64,000 bases of DNA, from contig JAKSPC010000002.1 of NCBI GenBank assembly GCA_024405155.1, positions 86,194 to 150,193 of the forward strand, given 5' to 3'. Shown here piece by piece: positions 36,251 to 46,128 of the stretch. The position numbers and the translations under genes were made by a program. Numbering within the stretch: position 1 is the first letter of the stretch; each line of letters starts with the position of its first letter. Under the pieces are notes generated by a model. That model did not search any database. It was not told the origin of the DNA and saw nothing but the letters and a program-made list of their open reading frames with translations. Source of the DNA: Lachnospiraceae bacterium (GTDB taxonomy: Bacteria > Bacillota > Clostridia > Lachnospirales > Lachnospiraceae).

Positions 36251-37025
36251 AAAGCTTCCACATAAAATCGATCTTGGAAGGATCACTGTTCATCATTTCC
36301 ACGGATCCCCGGTCTTTTTCTTCCAGCAGTCCATTTTCCTGAAGCCACTTCTTTACGTTTTGTGCAACCAGTACCGCCGCATCATAAAGCTTAGGCTCGC
36401 AGTCGAGCTTCTTTGCGACTTCCTCACGTATCATTTCCTTTATGAACGGAAAATGCGTGCATCCCAATACGATGGCATCCACTTTATCATTGATGTCCTC
36501 ACACAGAGAATCGATGTACTTTCTGCATTCCGCGGAATCGACTGCGTCTGTCACACCGCTTTCCACGAATTTAACAAACTCGGGAGCGCCCTTGCTGATA
36601 AAGCGCGCTTTATCGGAAAGCTTTTTCACGTTATCCCGGAACATTTTCCCGTTCACGGTGAAATCCGTTGCGAAGGTGAGGATCATGGGATGATCCATTT
36701 CATTTGCTGCCCATCCGATGGCCGGTTCGATCCCTATGAAATGTATATCGGGAAAAGTCTTCCTGAGATGCTCTATAGCGGCGCTGGTTGCCGTGTTGCA
36801 GGCTATCACAACGCATTTGATATCTCCTTCTTTTTCACAGATCTTACGGATCACTTCATCACACAGCTCCTGAATGTTTTCCGCAGTCCTGACACCGTAG
36901 GGAGCGTTTGCGGAATCCCCGTAATACAGATAATCCTCACCCGGAAGCTGTTTTTTCAATTCTCTTAGTACGGATATCCCGCCCAGACCGGAATCAAATA
37001 CAGCGATCTTTTTATTCTCTGACAT
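36240..37025 (-). CDS. murI: Glutamate racemase
   Basis: Makes D-glutamate for peptidoglycan. The 261-residue protein has IAVFDSGLGGISVL at the N-terminus and the two catalytic cysteines in IACNTATSAA and LGCTHFPF. GGAGG precedes the ATG by 4 nt. First gene of the wall and catabolite-control operon; it lies 59 nt after ssrA, separated by a modest terminator, and no clear promoter is seen between, so some transcription may come from ssrA readthrough. Confidence 0.95.
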   Translation of the reverse strand: MSENKKIAVFDSGLGGISVLRELKKQLPGEDYLYYGDSANAPYGVRTAENIQELCDEVIRKICEKEGDIKCVVIACNTATSAAIEHLRKTFPDIHFIGIEPAIGWAANEMDHPMILTFATDFTVNGKMFRDNVKKLSDKARFISKGAPEFVKFVESGVTDAVDSAECRKYIDSLCEDINDKVDAIVLGCTHFPFIKEMIREEVAKKLDCEPKLYDAAVLVAQNVKKWLQENGLLEEKDRGSVEMMNSDPSKIDFMWKLYES

Positions 37026-37033
37026 AATGCCTC

Positions 37034-37066
37034 CAAAAGAAAACGCCGGACCATATTGATCCGGCT
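37034..37066 (-). terminator. Terminator after ssrA
   Basis: On the - strand GCCGGA pairs with TCCGGC around a 9-nt loop, followed by GTTTTCTTTT. Moderate strength. Confidence 0.7.
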
Positions 37067-37084
37067 TGTTCGATCTTCACCGAA

Positions 37085-37423
37085 TGGACCTGAGGGGAGT
37101 CGAACCCCTGTCCGAAGATCAATTCATTGTTCTTCTACTATCATAGTCTTTCCGTATTTAATTCGCATGACAGACAAGAGAAAGACATCCGATCGGTCAT
37201 GCTAGCTTCATGATACGGCTGCATGCGCAAAGCTTAGCATGCATCGTTTCCTGTTTGAATGATGCCGCTTATCTTAAGAACAGGTACTTAAGGGCGACAG
37301 CTGCCATTTAGGCAGCCACTGCGAATGAATCGTCAGCGTTTAATTTTATTTTTGGAATTTAACGCATTGCCTTGCGGATAGCTTCACCAACTTCATGATC
37401 CCCGTCGAAACCGGTACAAGCCC
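37085..37423 (-). ncRNA. ssrA: tmRNA
   Basis: Rescues stalled ribosomes with SmpB. The 5' end GGGCTTG pairs with CAGGTCC at the 3' end (two G-U pairs) to form the acceptor stem, and the T-arm AGGGG-TTCGACT-CCCCT is clear. The tag frame lies at 37308-37340 on the - strand and reads (N)ADDSFAVAA followed by TAA. CCA is not encoded. The length of about 339 nt is normal. It lies directly downstream of smpB. Confidence 0.95.
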
Positions 37424-37438
37424 TAAGATCACAATTGA

Positions 37439-37467
37439 ATTAAACCACAAATGACGCCATATTGCAA
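37439..37467 (-). promoter_or_regulatory. ssrA promoter
   Basis: -35 box TTGCAA (37462-37467), 17 bp, -10 box TTTAAT (37439-37444), immediately after the smpB stop. The start would be some 10 nt before the mature tmRNA 5' end. Confidence 0.65.
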
Positions 37468-37468
37468 G

Positions 37469-37939
37469 TTATACCTTGATATTGGCAGATTTAAAGTCTC
37501 TTTCCAGTTCTCTCTTCTGGTCTCTTCTTGCCTCATCGTCCCGCTTGTCATACAGCTTCTTTCCTTTGCACAGGCCGATCTTCATCTTTACCAGCTGCCC
37601 CTTGAAATACACTTCCAGAGGCACGATGGTAAAACCTTTCTCCGTTGCTTTCCCCGAAAGGCGATCGATCTCTTTTTTATGCAGAAGAAGTTTCCTGGTA
37701 CGAAGAGGATCCTTATTAAAGATGTTTCCTTTTTCATAAGGATTCACATGCATGCCGTATATAAAAAGCTCTCCGTGATCCGCTCGGATGAAGGCTTCCT
37801 TAATAGAGGCATGTCCCTGCCGGATAGACTTTACTTCCGTTCCGGCAAGTTCGATCCCCGATTCAAATGTCTCCAGTACGAAATAATCGTGATATGCCTT
37901 TTTATTATTGGCTATAAGTTTTATCGAATTCTCTGCCAT
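37469..37939 (-). CDS. smpB: SsrA-binding protein
   Basis: Binds tmRNA and brings it to stalled ribosomes. The 156-residue protein has the OB-fold core AYHDYFVLETFESGIELAG, TEVKSIRQGHASIKEAF and HVNPYEKGN, with the basic C-terminal tail (KKLYDKRDDEARRDQKRELER) that enters the mRNA channel. It lies just before ssrA. The rnr gene often found between secG and smpB is absent here. Confidence 0.97.
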   Translation of the reverse strand: MAENSIKLIANNKKAYHDYFVLETFESGIELAGTEVKSIRQGHASIKEAFIRADHGELFIYGMHVNPYEKGNIFNKDPLRTRKLLLHKKEIDRLSGKATEKGFTIVPLEVYFKGQLVKMKIGLCKGKKLYDKRDDEARRDQKRELERDFKSANIKV

Positions 37940-37958
37940 GGTATATGGATCCTAAATG

Positions 37959-37988
37959 TAAAAAAAGGCCCGGTTCCTCCGGGCCTTT
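37959..37988 (-). terminator. Terminator after secG
   Basis: On the - strand AAAGGCCCGG pairs with CCGGGCCTTT around a short loop, followed by seven T. Confidence 0.92.
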
Positions 37989-38001
37989 CCCATGCAATTC
38001 C

Positions 38002-38232
38002 TTACTTCATGAGAAGATTCAGCACGATCGCAAGAACGAAGAAAAGGATCGCTCCGAACTTGGTGATCTTCTGAAGAGTACCTTCCATGGTGCGGCCTTT
38101 GATCTTGCCGAAATAGCTGTCAGCCATGCCGCCGATGGAACCAAGGCCCTGTGTACGTCCTTCCTGCATCAGAATGATGGCGGAAAGAATGATTCCAACG
38201 ATAACAAATACGATCGATACAAAAATGACCAT
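38002..38232 (-). CDS. secG: Preprotein translocase subunit SecG
   Basis: Accessory membrane subunit of the SecYEG channel. The 76-residue protein has two membrane helices (about 3-22 and 54-74) joined by the conserved loop LMQEGRTQGLGSIGGMADSYFGK. It is a single-gene unit with its own candidate promoter and a strong terminator. Confidence 0.93.
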   Translation of the reverse strand: MVIFVSIVFVIVGIILSAIILMQEGRTQGLGSIGGMADSYFGKIKGRTMEGTLQKITKFGAILFFVLAIVLNLLMK

Positions 38233-38268
38233 CTCAATTCTCCTTATTTCTCAATAAACAGCTTTGAT

Positions 38269-38298
38269 ATATTACCATAGCGCTTATGCAATAGTCAA
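38269..38298 (-). promoter_or_regulatory. Candidate secG promoter
   Basis: -35 box TTGACT (38293-38298), 18 bp, -10 box TAATAT (38269-38274), starting right after the pheT stop. AAGGAG precedes the secG ATG. Confidence 0.5.
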
Positions 38299-38304
38299 GC
38301 TTTT

Positions 38305-40767
38305 TCAGCTTCTGAGCTCAATGCCCATGGTTGAAAGTCCGTTCAGAACTTTCTTCATGACGGAATTCACTTCATCGTCTGTAAGTGTCCTGTCACCGGC
38401 CCGTAAAGTCAGCGTATACGCCATGGATTTATATCCCTGTTCGACCTGTTCTCCTTCATAGAGATCGAAAAGCTTCAGATCTTCCAGCAGCTTTCCGCCG
38501 CGCTGACGGATCATTTTTTCGATGCCGCCTGCGGTGATGTCCTTCGGCACAAGCATGGAAAGATCTCTGGACACTGCAGGGAATCTGGCAATGCCCGTGT
38601 ACTTTCTTTCAAAGTCGGCAAACTCCAGAAGTGCGGGAACGTCAAGAACTGCCGCATAGACTCTCGTACCGTCTTTGAATCCGTAATTCTTTACCACGAA
38701 CGGATGGATCTCTCCGAGGTAACCGATGCATGTTCCTTTGTATAAGATATCTGCTCTTCTGCCGGGATGCAGATAAGCGTGCCTTTGTGCAGAGGAAGCA
38801 TCGTATTCCGGACGTTCCGTCATCCCCAGTTTCCGGATGGCAACTTCCACGACGCCCTTCATGGTAAAGAAATCAATGTCTTTATCATATGCGCACAGTG
38901 TAAGCTGTTCCCTCTCATCGGGCAGATCCGTGAGGGGAAGCTCATGGGGCAGATAAATGTTGGAAAGATCGTACAGCCTGCAGCATTCCGCTCTGTGATT
39001 GTAGTTGAATGCTACGGAAGTAAGAATGGCATTCAGCGGCTGTGTCCTCATAATGGAGAAATCTTCCCCCAGCGGGTTGGAGATCACTACAGCATCACGC
39101 AATTTGTCTCCTTCGGGGATCAACAGCTTGTCGAACGCTTTCGGGCTCTCGAAAGCATAGGTCATAGCGTGAGAAAATCCATGATACTCCGCAGCATCCC
39201 GAAGGATCTCGTCACACATGAGCTTGAAGGAAAGCTTTCCTGTTGTTGCTTCACCCACGGGAAGCGTATCTTCGATCTTATCATAACCATGGAATCTGAG
39301 AACTTCTTCCGCAAGATCCGCCATGCAGTGAAGATCACGGCGGAAAGAAGGTACGATCACTTCTTTCTTATCCTCATCAAATCCAAGATCGATCTTAGCG
39401 AAGATCCGCTTCATTTCATCAGCGGAGATCTCTGTTCCTAGAAGTCCGTTGATCTTTTCCGGTTCGAATTTCACGCGAACGGTCTCTTCCGGAGAAGCGT
39501 ACACGTCGATCACGCCGCCTACCACTTCACCGCAGCCAAGTTCCTCACAAAGCTCGCAGGCTCTGTTGATGGCAGCTTCCGCATTGGCAGGATCCAGTCC
39601 TTTTTCAAATATGGAGGATGCGTCTGTCCGAAGACCTGCTTTTTTGGCGGAAAGTCTCACATTGATCCCGTCAAAATTCGCGGATTCAAATACAACGGTC
39701 TTCACGGAATCCGCGATCTTTGAATTCTCGCCGCCCATTACGCCGGCTATGCCGATGGATCTTCCGGCATCTTTGATCATAAGGACCGTATCGTCAAGGG
39801 TCCTCTCCTGACCGTCCAGAGTGCGGAATTTTTCGTCGTTCCCGGCACACTCCACGATGATGGTACTGTTTTCAATGGTATCATAATCGTACGCATGCAT
39901 GGGCTGACCGTATTCCTGCATCACAAAATTTGTGATATCCACAAGATTGTTGATGGGACGGATACCACTGTTTCTGAGACGTTTCTGCATCCATTCCGGT
40001 GAAGGGGCAAGCTTTATGTTTTTTACCATCCTTGCCATATATCTGGGGCAAAGACGGGTATCCCTCACTTCAACTTTCAGAAGATCTGCCACATTCTCTT
40101 CGTTTCCCGTCTTACGGGGATCGTGAAGTTTCAGTTCTTTTCCAAAAGTGGCAGCTGCTTCTCTGGCAATGCCAATGACGGAATAGCAATCCACTCTGTT
40201 GGAAGTGATCTCATATTCCACAACAGTATCGTCCATCCCCAGCGCTTTGATGGCGTCATCACCGGGCTTCAGACCCAATTCCTCAATAAGAGCTTCCGGG
40301 AAGAAATAAATACCGTTTTCCGGGGCGCAGGGATAAAAGTTTTTATCGGAGCCAAGTTCTTCTATGGAGCACATCATCCCGTAGGAATCTACACCTCTCA
40401 GCTTTCCGGCTCTGATCTCAATACCGTCTTCCGGAGCGGGTTCTCCGCCGTGACCTCCGGCTACTTTTCCGCCGTCAAGAACAGCAGGAACCAGTTTTCC
40501 GACGGATTCTCCGGTAACGTTGGGGGCACCTGTCACGATCTGCACGGTGCGGTCTCCGACAAACAACTGACAAACAACGAGTTTATCCGCATCGGGGTGT
40601 TTTTCCACCTGATCGATCCTTGCCACAACGATATTGCTTAAATTTTTGTTCAGGACAGTGTATCCCTCTACCTTGGTGCCGGTGAGGGTGATCCTGTCGC
40701 TGTATTCCTGTGCGGAAACGTCAAGCTCCGGCACATAATCACGTATCCATGAAATCGGTGTATTCAT
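38305..40767 (-). CDS. pheT: Phenylalanyl-tRNA synthetase beta subunit
   Basis: With PheS forms the alpha2-beta2 enzyme that charges tRNA-Phe. The 820-residue protein has the N-terminal tRNA-binding EMAP-like domain (about 40-150), B3/B4 editing region, B5, the catalytic-like core and a C-terminal anticodon-binding FDX-ACB domain (about 727-820, with FPAVSRDLSMLVP). Length is normal. It follows pheS by 13 nt and closes the leuS-vanW-pheS-pheT unit. Confidence 0.96.
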   Translation of the reverse strand: MNTPISWIRDYVPELDVSAQEYSDRITLTGTKVEGYTVLNKNLSNIVVARIDQVEKHPDADKLVVCQLFVGDRTVQIVTGAPNVTGESVGKLVPAVLDGGKVAGGHGGEPAPEDGIEIRAGKLRGVDSYGMMCSIEELGSDKNFYPCAPENGIYFFPEALIEELGLKPGDDAIKALGMDDTVVEYEITSNRVDCYSVIGIAREAAATFGKELKLHDPRKTGNEENVADLLKVEVRDTRLCPRYMARMVKNIKLAPSPEWMQKRLRNSGIRPINNLVDITNFVMQEYGQPMHAYDYDTIENSTIIVECAGNDEKFRTLDGQERTLDDTVLMIKDAGRSIGIAGVMGGENSKIADSVKTVVFESANFDGINVRLSAKKAGLRTDASSIFEKGLDPANAEAAINRACELCEELGCGEVVGGVIDVYASPEETVRVKFEPEKINGLLGTEISADEMKRIFAKIDLGFDEDKKEVIVPSFRRDLHCMADLAEEVLRFHGYDKIEDTLPVGEATTGKLSFKLMCDEILRDAAEYHGFSHAMTYAFESPKAFDKLLIPEGDKLRDAVVISNPLGEDFSIMRTQPLNAILTSVAFNYNHRAECCRLYDLSNIYLPHELPLTDLPDEREQLTLCAYDKDIDFFTMKGVVEVAIRKLGMTERPEYDASSAQRHAYLHPGRRADILYKGTCIGYLGEIHPFVVKNYGFKDGTRVYAAVLDVPALLEFADFERKYTGIARFPAVSRDLSMLVPKDITAGGIEKMIRQRGGKLLEDLKLFDLYEGEQVEQGYKSMAYTLTLRAGDRTLTDDEVNSVMKKVLNGLSTMGIELRS

Positions 40768-40780
40768 ACCTTACCTCCTG

Positions 40781-41797
40781 TTAAAACTGCCCAAGGAAAC
40801 GAAGATCGTTTTCATAGAGAAGTCTCATATCATCGATCTCATATTTCAAAAGCGCGATCCTTTCCAGTCCTACGCCGAAGGCAAATCCGGTATATTCCTC
40901 CGGATCGATACCGCACATTTTCAGTACGTTGGGATGAACCATGCCGCATCCGAGGATCTCGATCCATCCTTCTCCCTTACAGAAACGGCACCCGGTACCG
41001 CCGCACTTGTAGCAGCTTACATCCACTTCTGCCGAAGGCTCCGTAAACGGGAAATGATGCGGTCTGAACCGTGTCTTTGTATTTTCTCCGAACAGTTCCC
41101 TGGCGAACTGGCTCAGTGTTCCTTTCAGATCCGTCATGGTAATATGTTTATCCACTACGAGACCTTCTATCTGATTGAAAGAAGGGCTGTGAGTGGCATC
41201 GATGCTGTCGGAACGGAATACTCTTCCGGGCGCGATCATACGGATGGGCAGTTTTCCTTTTTCCATCACTCTGGCCTGTACCGGAGAAGTCTGGCTCCTC
41301 AGAAGTATCTGATCATTGATATAGAATGTATCCTGGACATCTCTTGCCGGATGTCCTTCCGGAATATTCAGTTTCGTGAAGTTATATTCCTGCCACTCCA
41401 CTTCCGGTCCTTCCACTACTTCATAGCCCATTCCGACGAAGATCCGTTCCATTTCATCCAATGCCAGCTGGCAGGGATGAGGATGACCGGTCTTCTGCTC
41501 TCTGGCAGGGAGCGTAACGTCGATTTTTTCTGCAGAAAGCTTTTCCGCTGTCGCTGCAGCTTCCAGTTTTTCTTTCATGGAAGCTATGGCATTCTCTGCT
41601 TTCTGTCGGACGTCATTTACCTTCTGGCCAAATGCGGGGCGCTCTTCCGGAGAAAGATCTTTCATTTCTTTCATGATGAGCGTAAGGGTACCCTTTTTTC
41701 CGAGGTATTCCACTCTGACGTCATTGAGCGCATCCGCCGAATTACATGCGGATACTTTTTCTATGATTTCATCTGTTAACTTAATTAGATCCTGCAT
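40781..41797 (-). CDS. pheS: Phenylalanyl-tRNA synthetase alpha subunit
   Basis: Catalytic class II subunit. The 338-residue protein has an N-terminal coiled coil, motif 1 and the core sequence HPARDVQDTFYI, motif 2 region GRVFRSDSIDATHSPSFNQIEG and motif 3 GFAFGVGLERIALL. No T-box leader is seen upstream; the gene lies 12 nt after the VanW gene and is transcribed with it. Confidence 0.96.
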   Translation of the reverse strand: MQDLIKLTDEIIEKVSACNSADALNDVRVEYLGKKGTLTLIMKEMKDLSPEERPAFGQKVNDVRQKAENAIASMKEKLEAAATAEKLSAEKIDVTLPAREQKTGHPHPCQLALDEMERIFVGMGYEVVEGPEVEWQEYNFTKLNIPEGHPARDVQDTFYINDQILLRSQTSPVQARVMEKGKLPIRMIAPGRVFRSDSIDATHSPSFNQIEGLVVDKHITMTDLKGTLSQFARELFGENTKTRFRPHHFPFTEPSAEVDVSCYKCGGTGCRFCKGEGWIEILGCGMVHPNVLKMCGIDPEEYTGFAFGVGLERIALLKYEIDDMRLLYENDLRFLGQF

Positions 41798-41809
41798 AAC
41801 TACCTCTGC

Positions 41810-43681
41810 TTATCCTTCGATTCCGGGTCCGCCGGAAATATCTATATACTGTGTACTGCCGCCGGGTTCCAAAGGCGATGTGTCTTCCGGCGTTTGCGGA
41901 AGTACATCATCTCCGGGGCCGGGGGCCGGTTCCGTCGGCTCTGTCTCCATCGGAACGTCGCCGGGTTCCGGCGGGCTCGGCTTTAACGACGGATCTCCGG
42001 CCGGTCCTATCGGTCCTTCCCCGTCAATGAGCCCTTCCTCAGATACGCTTTCCGTTTCGGAAGTGGATTCCTCTTCCCGATACCATTCCGTATGACCGGA
42101 ATATATCGCAGAGTGTTCCAGCGTCCGACTGATCTCTTTTCCGTCTTTCCTTACGATCAGATAAGTCTTCCAGGCAGAACCTTCGTCACCTGTGGTGGGT
42201 TCCTTTTCAAGATCTTCCGGAGGAATGGGCATTCTGACTACATCGTAAGTTGCGATCTGTTCTGACTCCAGAGCAAGTTCATATCCTTCTTTCAGCACAG
42301 GCCTTCCATAGATGGAAACGGTGACAGTCCGTTCATTGTATTTTGCCCGAATGCCGATGGCATACGTCTCTTTATTGCTGTATTCCGCATCGGCGTCATA
42401 AGGAATGTTGGCAAAACGGTAATCAGGCGTTTTCCAGCTTACGGTGGCATCCTGACCGGGTGTTACGTAAGTTGGTTTAAACGTATGAGAACGCCGCATG
42501 GTGGTCTTAAGGCCGGCAATAAGGACTGCGTTATAAAGCGTAGAGGAAACCTGACAGACACCGCCGCCGATCTCCTGAATGACCTCATTGTTATAATATG
42601 CGGCTGCGGCACCATAACCCTTTTCCGCAGTTCTTTCCCCTATGACTTCATTAAAGGAAAGTTCTTCCCCGGGACGGACGATGGTTCCGTTAAGCGCCTT
42701 GCAGGCCAGATCCACGTTATTGTTTCTGACGCTGTTGTTGGTCGTATGGGTGACGTACTCTGCGATGATGCGGTATTCACCGGCACCTCCTGCTTCTCCC
42801 GCAGGAAGTATGGTGAGTTCCGCTTTGATCTTTGCGTCATATTTTCCGTTGGAAAATGCCTTCAGCAGATCGTCTTTGAGTTTTTCCTTTTCGACACGGC
42901 ATCCGTCGGATGCATCTTCGAAAAGGAACTCATCTTTTTCTGCATCGTAGGAACCGATACTGCCGCCTTTGGCTTCCCGATACCACATGTCATCCGCCTG
43001 CTGTACGGCATCCGCAATGTAGGTATTCACGTCGTCCAGGGAGACTTCGAACGTTTTGCTCCCTTCCACGCCTTTTCTGTCTTCGTCAAAGATACTATCC
43101 AGCATGGATATGGTCTGATCTTTGATATAATCCGGCAGCTCGATCTTTCCTGTAACGAAGATCTCTTTCTGGCTGTGGTCGGCGGAGGCATCCTCATACC
43201 CGGTATTTCCTTCGGGATTCTCTGCCGGCTGCTCTCCGGCTTCTCCCTCATAATCCGCGGAGACCGTGGGCTTTACGGTGCTTCCCACGTCAGCCTGTTC
43301 GTTGACGATGGCCATGCTCCAGTCGTAGCTTTTCGCTACGGCATCTACGATCTCCTGTCTGTTCATTCCGCGGATACTGAGCAAGCCGACTCCGGACAGA
43401 CCGGGAAGTTTTGAAAGATCAATATACAGATCCGAACGGATCCTGCCGTCATCCGCGAATGTGACCTCGGTCTGAGAAGCGACAGTTTCCTCTGTCTGCT
43501 TCTTATTCTTTACAAATAGGAATATGATGGCCGCGGCAAGCAGCAGAGCCAGGATGCATCCAAGGATGATCGGAGTATAGTTCTTTTTATACTTTCTCCT
43601 GGACCGTCTGTTTGCACCACTTCTGCTGTTCCTGCCTGACTTGTTGTTTCTGTTTATCTGGTATCTTGTATAATTGTTCAC
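41810..43681 (-). CDS. VanW-family membrane-anchored protein
   Basis: A 623-residue protein with a very basic N-terminus (1-35), one membrane helix (about 37-57), an extracytoplasmic region with peptidoglycan-binding-like segments, and a VanW domain at about 335-470 (LSFNEVIGERTAEKGYGAAA and EIGGGVCQVSSTLYNAVL). The last 90 residues are rich in Pro, Glu, Gly and Ser, suggesting a wall-spanning or disordered tail. Function of VanW domains is not established; a wall-associated role is inferred. The ATG overlaps the leuS stop by 4 nt. Confidence 0.88.
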   Translation of the reverse strand: MNNYTRYQINRNNKSGRNSRSGANRRSRRKYKKNYTPIILGCILALLLAAAIIFLFVKNKKQTEETVASQTEVTFADDGRIRSDLYIDLSKLPGLSGVGLLSIRGMNRQEIVDAVAKSYDWSMAIVNEQADVGSTVKPTVSADYEGEAGEQPAENPEGNTGYEDASADHSQKEIFVTGKIELPDYIKDQTISMLDSIFDEDRKGVEGSKTFEVSLDDVNTYIADAVQQADDMWYREAKGGSIGSYDAEKDEFLFEDASDGCRVEKEKLKDDLLKAFSNGKYDAKIKAELTILPAGEAGGAGEYRIIAEYVTHTTNNSVRNNNVDLACKALNGTIVRPGEELSFNEVIGERTAEKGYGAAAAYYNNEVIQEIGGGVCQVSSTLYNAVLIAGLKTTMRRSHTFKPTYVTPGQDATVSWKTPDYRFANIPYDADAEYSNKETYAIGIRAKYNERTVTVSIYGRPVLKEGYELALESEQIATYDVVRMPIPPEDLEKEPTTGDEGSAWKTYLIVRKDGKEISRTLEHSAIYSGHTEWYREEESTSETESVSEEGLIDGEGPIGPAGDPSLKPSPPEPGDVPMETEPTEPAPGPGDDVLPQTPEDTSPLEPGGSTQYIDISGGPGIEG

Positions 43682-46098
43682 TGTTTTACGACCAAATTCA
43701 CGATCTTTCCGGGAACGTAGATCTTCTTTACGATCTCGCCGGAAATCTTTCCGTCCATGGCATCCAGTGCGATCTTAAGGACGTCATCGCCTGACATGTT
43801 TTCCTGTACATCAATGATCGTTCTTACTTTTCCGTTTACCTGAACGGGAACTTTAATGGTATCCTCTTTTGCCATGGCCGCATCAAATACGGGCCAGTCT
43901 GCTTTGAAGACAGAGGTCTCTCCGCCCATGTCGTGCCATACTTCTTCTGCAATATGCGGAGCAAAGGGTGCAAGAAGGATCGCAAAAGTCCTAAGCGTTT
44001 CCTTATCGATACCGCCCTCTTTCTTGGCGATCTCGATCAGTGCGTTATTGTGTTCCATGAATGCGGAAACTACCGTATTCAGGCTGAATGCCTCAAATCT
44101 CGTTTCGATGTCTCTGATGAGTTTGTGACGTTCCGCAAGCATTTCCTTTGTTGCAGGGATATCCTTATCGGCGGAATCCTGAGCAAGTTTGTAGAAACGG
44201 TTGATAAAACGGTATACGCCGTCCATACCTCTGTCATCCCATTCCGCATCCTGCTCCGGCGGTCCCATGAACAGCTCATAGAGCCTTAAGGAGTCACATC
44301 CGTAGTCCCGTACCATGTCATCGGGAGAAACAACGTTTCCTTTTGATTTGGACATCTTGTCCCCGTTTTTGCATATCATTCCCTGATTGAACAGTTTTGT
44401 AAACGGCTCAACGAAGGGCACGACGCCAATATCATACAGGAACTTGGTATAGAATCTTGCATAGAGCAGGTGAAGGACTGCGTGCTCCACGCCGCCTACG
44501 TACATATCCACGGGAAGGTACTTCTGCGCTTTCTCCATGCTGACAAGTTCCTTATCGTTGTGGTTGTCCACATAGCGAAGGAAATACCAGGAAGAGCCCG
44601 CCCACTGAGGCATGGTGTTCGTTTCTCTCTTTGCAGGTCCGCCGCACTTCGGGCACTTGCAGTTCACCCACTCCTCAATGGCAGCCAGCGGCGATTCGCC
44701 GGTACCGGTGGGTTCATAGCTTTCCACATCGGGGAGACGGAGGGGAAGCTCATTTTCAGGAACTGCCACGTTTCCGCACTTCGGGCAATGAACGATGGGG
44801 ATCGGCTCACCCCAGTAACGCTGACGTGAAAATACCCAGTCACGAAGCTTATACTGTGTGGTCTTTCTTCCGTATCCGAGGTCTTCAATGATCTGCGGAC
44901 CGTTTTTCTTCATGTATTCGCAGGACTTGCCGTTCCATTCGCCGGAATTGATCAGAACGCCGTTTACCGCTTCATAGGAATGCTCGGAAACGTCCACGTC
45001 ATTTCCGTCCGGAGAAATGACGGGAATGATATCAAAGCCGAACTTCCTGGCAAACTCCCAGTCTCTCTGATCGTGTCCGGGAACGCCCATGACGGCACCG
45101 GTACCATAATCGGCAAGTACGTAATCCGCTACCCATACGGGGATCTTCTTCTTCGTAAGCGGATTGATCACGTAGGAACCGGTGGGAACGCCTGTCTTTA
45201 CTTTATCCTGCATACGATCCACGTTGGATTTCATGGATGCTTCCAGAATATACTGGTCTACAGCTTCCTTATTTTCAGGTGTGGCGAGTTTTGCTGCCAG
45301 TTCATACTCCGGTGCTACAACCATGAATGTGGTTCCGTGAAGGGTATCGGGTCTGGTGGTATATACGGTAATGTGGTCATGGCCGTCTACGGGGTTCTCC
45401 AGTTTGAAATCCACTTCCGCGCCATAGGACTTTCCGATCCATTCCGTCTGCATCTTCTTTACTTTTTCCGGCCAGTCGAGAAGTTTCAGATCGTCCAGCA
45501 GGCGATCCGCATAAGCTGTGATCTTAAGCATCCACTGACGAAGGTTCTTCTTCGTTACAGGGCTTCCGCAGCGTTCGCACACGCCCTCTCTGACTTCCTC
45601 ATTGGCAAGTCCGGTCTTGCAGCTGGGGCACCAGTTGATGGGGAACTCCTTTTCATAAGCAAGGCCGTTTTCAAACATCTTTACGAAGATCCACTGTGTC
45701 CATTTGTAATAATCGGGATCTGTGGTATTTACTTCCATGTCCCAGTCATAAATGGCGTTGATCTGTTTGATCTGCTTTTTGATATTGGCAACGTTCTGCG
45801 CTGTGGAGATCGCGGGATGCACGTGATTCTTAATGGCATAGTTCTCTGCGGGAAGACCGAAAGCGTCCCATCCCATGGGATGGATCACATATTTATCCTT
45901 TATTACCTGGTAACGTGACCATGCGTCAGAGATCACGTAGCCTCTCCAGTGTCCCACGTGCAGACCGGAACCTGAAGGATACGGAAACATATCCAGACAG
46001 TAATACTTTTCTTTCTTTCCGTCATTTACGTTGATGGGATTCTCTTCCCAGAATTTCTGCCATTTTTTCTCAATGGCCTGATGATTATATGTTCCCAT
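43678..46098 (-). CDS. leuS: Leucyl-tRNA synthetase
   Basis: Class I synthetase for leucine. The protein is 806 residues from the ATG at 46098, with GGAGG 4 nt upstream; the frame extends 99 nt further but has no ribosome site and overlaps the promoter and leader. The HIGH-type motif is in YPSGSGLHVGHWRGY near 42-56, the CP1 editing domain contains TTRPDTLHGTTFMVVAPEYE, and KMSKSKGN is near 610. Zinc-type cysteines are present (CPKCGN). First gene of the leuS-vanW-pheS-pheT unit. Confidence 0.96.
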   Translation of the reverse strand: MGTYNHQAIEKKWQKFWEENPINVNDGKKEKYYCLDMFPYPSGSGLHVGHWRGYVISDAWSRYQVIKDKYVIHPMGWDAFGLPAENYAIKNHVHPAISTAQNVANIKKQIKQINAIYDWDMEVNTTDPDYYKWTQWIFVKMFENGLAYEKEFPINWCPSCKTGLANEEVREGVCERCGSPVTKKNLRQWMLKITAYADRLLDDLKLLDWPEKVKKMQTEWIGKSYGAEVDFKLENPVDGHDHITVYTTRPDTLHGTTFMVVAPEYELAAKLATPENKEAVDQYILEASMKSNVDRMQDKVKTGVPTGSYVINPLTKKKIPVWVADYVLADYGTGAVMGVPGHDQRDWEFARKFGFDIIPVISPDGNDVDVSEHSYEAVNGVLINSGEWNGKSCEYMKKNGPQIIEDLGYGRKTTQYKLRDWVFSRQRYWGEPIPIVHCPKCGNVAVPENELPLRLPDVESYEPTGTGESPLAAIEEWVNCKCPKCGGPAKRETNTMPQWAGSSWYFLRYVDNHNDKELVSMEKAQKYLPVDMYVGGVEHAVLHLLYARFYTKFLYDIGVVPFVEPFTKLFNQGMICKNGDKMSKSKGNVVSPDDMVRDYGCDSLRLYELFMGPPEQDAEWDDRGMDGVYRFINRFYKLAQDSADKDIPATKEMLAERHKLIRDIETRFEAFSLNTVVSAFMEHNNALIEIAKKEGGIDKETLRTFAILLAPFAPHIAEEVWHDMGGETSVFKADWPVFDAAMAKEDTIKVPVQVNGKVRTIIDVQENMSGDDVLKIALDAMDGKISGEIVKKIYVPGKIVNLVVKQ

Positions 46099-46128
46099 AA
46101 TGCCTCCAGTATCTATAGCAAAATAGCA

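Noticed and set aside
36051-36968. + strand open frame of 305 codons opposite murB and murI
   Set aside because: Spans the junction of two conserved genes on the other strand; no coding signals of its own.
42485-46050. + strand open frames of about 310 codons opposite the VanW gene and leuS (42485-43414 and 44980-45918)
   Set aside because: Shadows of conserved genes with no promoter, ribosome site or recognisable domain.
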